Shown piece after piece: positions 63,768 through 64,000 of a stretch of DNA of 64,000 nucleotides. This stretch comes from Rappaport israeli (lineage in GTDB: Bacteria > Pseudomonadota > Gammaproteobacteria > Cardiobacteriales > Cardiobacteriaceae): positions 1 through 64,000 of the forward strand of contig NZ_LXHZ01000018.1 in assembly GCF_001888055.1 (NCBI RefSeq). Direction: 5' to 3'. Each line of letters begins with the position of its first letter. Positions within the stretch are counted from its first letter, which is position 1. The translations under genes were made by a program, and so were the position numbers. The notes below the pieces were generated by a model, which saw nothing but the letters and a program-made list of their open reading frames with translations, was not told where the DNA came from and made no database searches.

Positions 63768-64000
63768 GTTTAAAGATTAAGCCTTATGCGCTCAATGTTT
63801 CACCAACACAATTGCCCGAGCATTGGCATGAGGTGGTAAAGCGCATTTATGCAGCGCGTATACAATGCCCAGAGGAGGTGGATAAAGGGGGGCGCAATGT
63901 GCTGGGGTGGGAGGCGTTGCGCGATGCTGATAAGGCGGCTTACCGCCTCTCGCAAGCGATAGAGGCAGGTGAGCGGATTTTGATTTATGGGGATTATGAT
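63764..64000 (+). CDS. recJ: Single-stranded-DNA-specific exonuclease RecJ, N-terminal fragment (runs off the window)
   Basis: A frame opening at TTG 63764, overlapping the hom stop by 4 bp, stays open to the window end. It encodes about 79 residues with LPEHWHEVVKRIYAARIQ..., a helical N-terminal segment and AIEAGERILIYGDYD, the start of DHH motif I of RecJ. No other family shows this order. The start codon is uncertain because TTG is rare, but no ATG is better placed. Confidence 0.8.
   Translation, partial: MSLKIKPYALNVSPTQLPEHWHEVVKRIYAARIQCPEEVDKGGRNVLGWEALRDADKAAYRLSQAIEAGERILIYGDYD

Overview
The window is a 64 kb piece of a gammaproteobacterial chromosome. It has dense, short-spaced housekeeping genes with a gamma-type repertoire: recC-recB-recD, aceE-aceF, glpT, rmuC, epmB, zur, tas, monomeric isocitrate dehydrogenase and rlmJ. 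Together with the large RTX protein and the BirA/CoaX junction, this fits best with Cardiobacteriales (Suttonella/Cardiobacterium-like). That placement is inference from gene content and was not tested against a database. No rRNA, tRNA, CRISPR array, IS element or prophage was found.

Layout. 1-6910: 3' part of a giant RTX (haemolysin-type Ca2+-binding repeat) secreted protein with Ig-like domains, running in from the left edge. 7126-8140: AT-rich patch with two small proteins of unknown function. 8306-13329 (mostly minus): aat, a small membrane protein, a glutamine amidotransferase, rlmJ, a YpfJ-type metallopeptidase, and a birA-coaX reading frame. 13403-18802: rpe, ctpA, a DUF1289 gene, gabD, yraN and rsmI, the last overlapping gmk. 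19537-24470: minus-strand run hemB-aroE-mrp-dcd-mgtE. 24629-36270: dsbA, monomeric icd, fadD, rep, tas, zur, yggS, a CopD-like gene, glpT and a hemerythrin protein. 36692-41066: aceE-aceF behind a long leader with a Fur-box-like site and a perfect palindrome. 41374-45316: valS and asd. 45361-54080: recC-recB-recD. 54081-54445: a heptamer array and a Correia-like miniature element, then minus-strand nth, tpx and rmuC. 57142-64000: rluE, upp, a DUF3108 protein, a glycosyltransferase-like gene, a polytopic membrane protein, epmB, hom and the start of recJ.

The main technical point is that at least 13 genes are split by single-base indels, mostly one base missing in a homopolymer. Indispensable genes (valS, aceE, birA) are hit like the rest, and restoring one base rejoins a normal protein each time. 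These look like base-calling errors, so the coordinates given here span the repaired genes.

The most interesting non-coding signal is a 109-bp element at 54332-54440. It has TATAGTC ends, 24-bp imperfect inverted repeats and a core closely resembling Neisseria Correia repeats. It sits at a switch in strand composition: recBCD is C/A-rich on the plus strand, while the sequence on either side is G/T-rich. Similar switches occur inside the RTX gene, suggesting inversion or recombination between opposite-strand copies.
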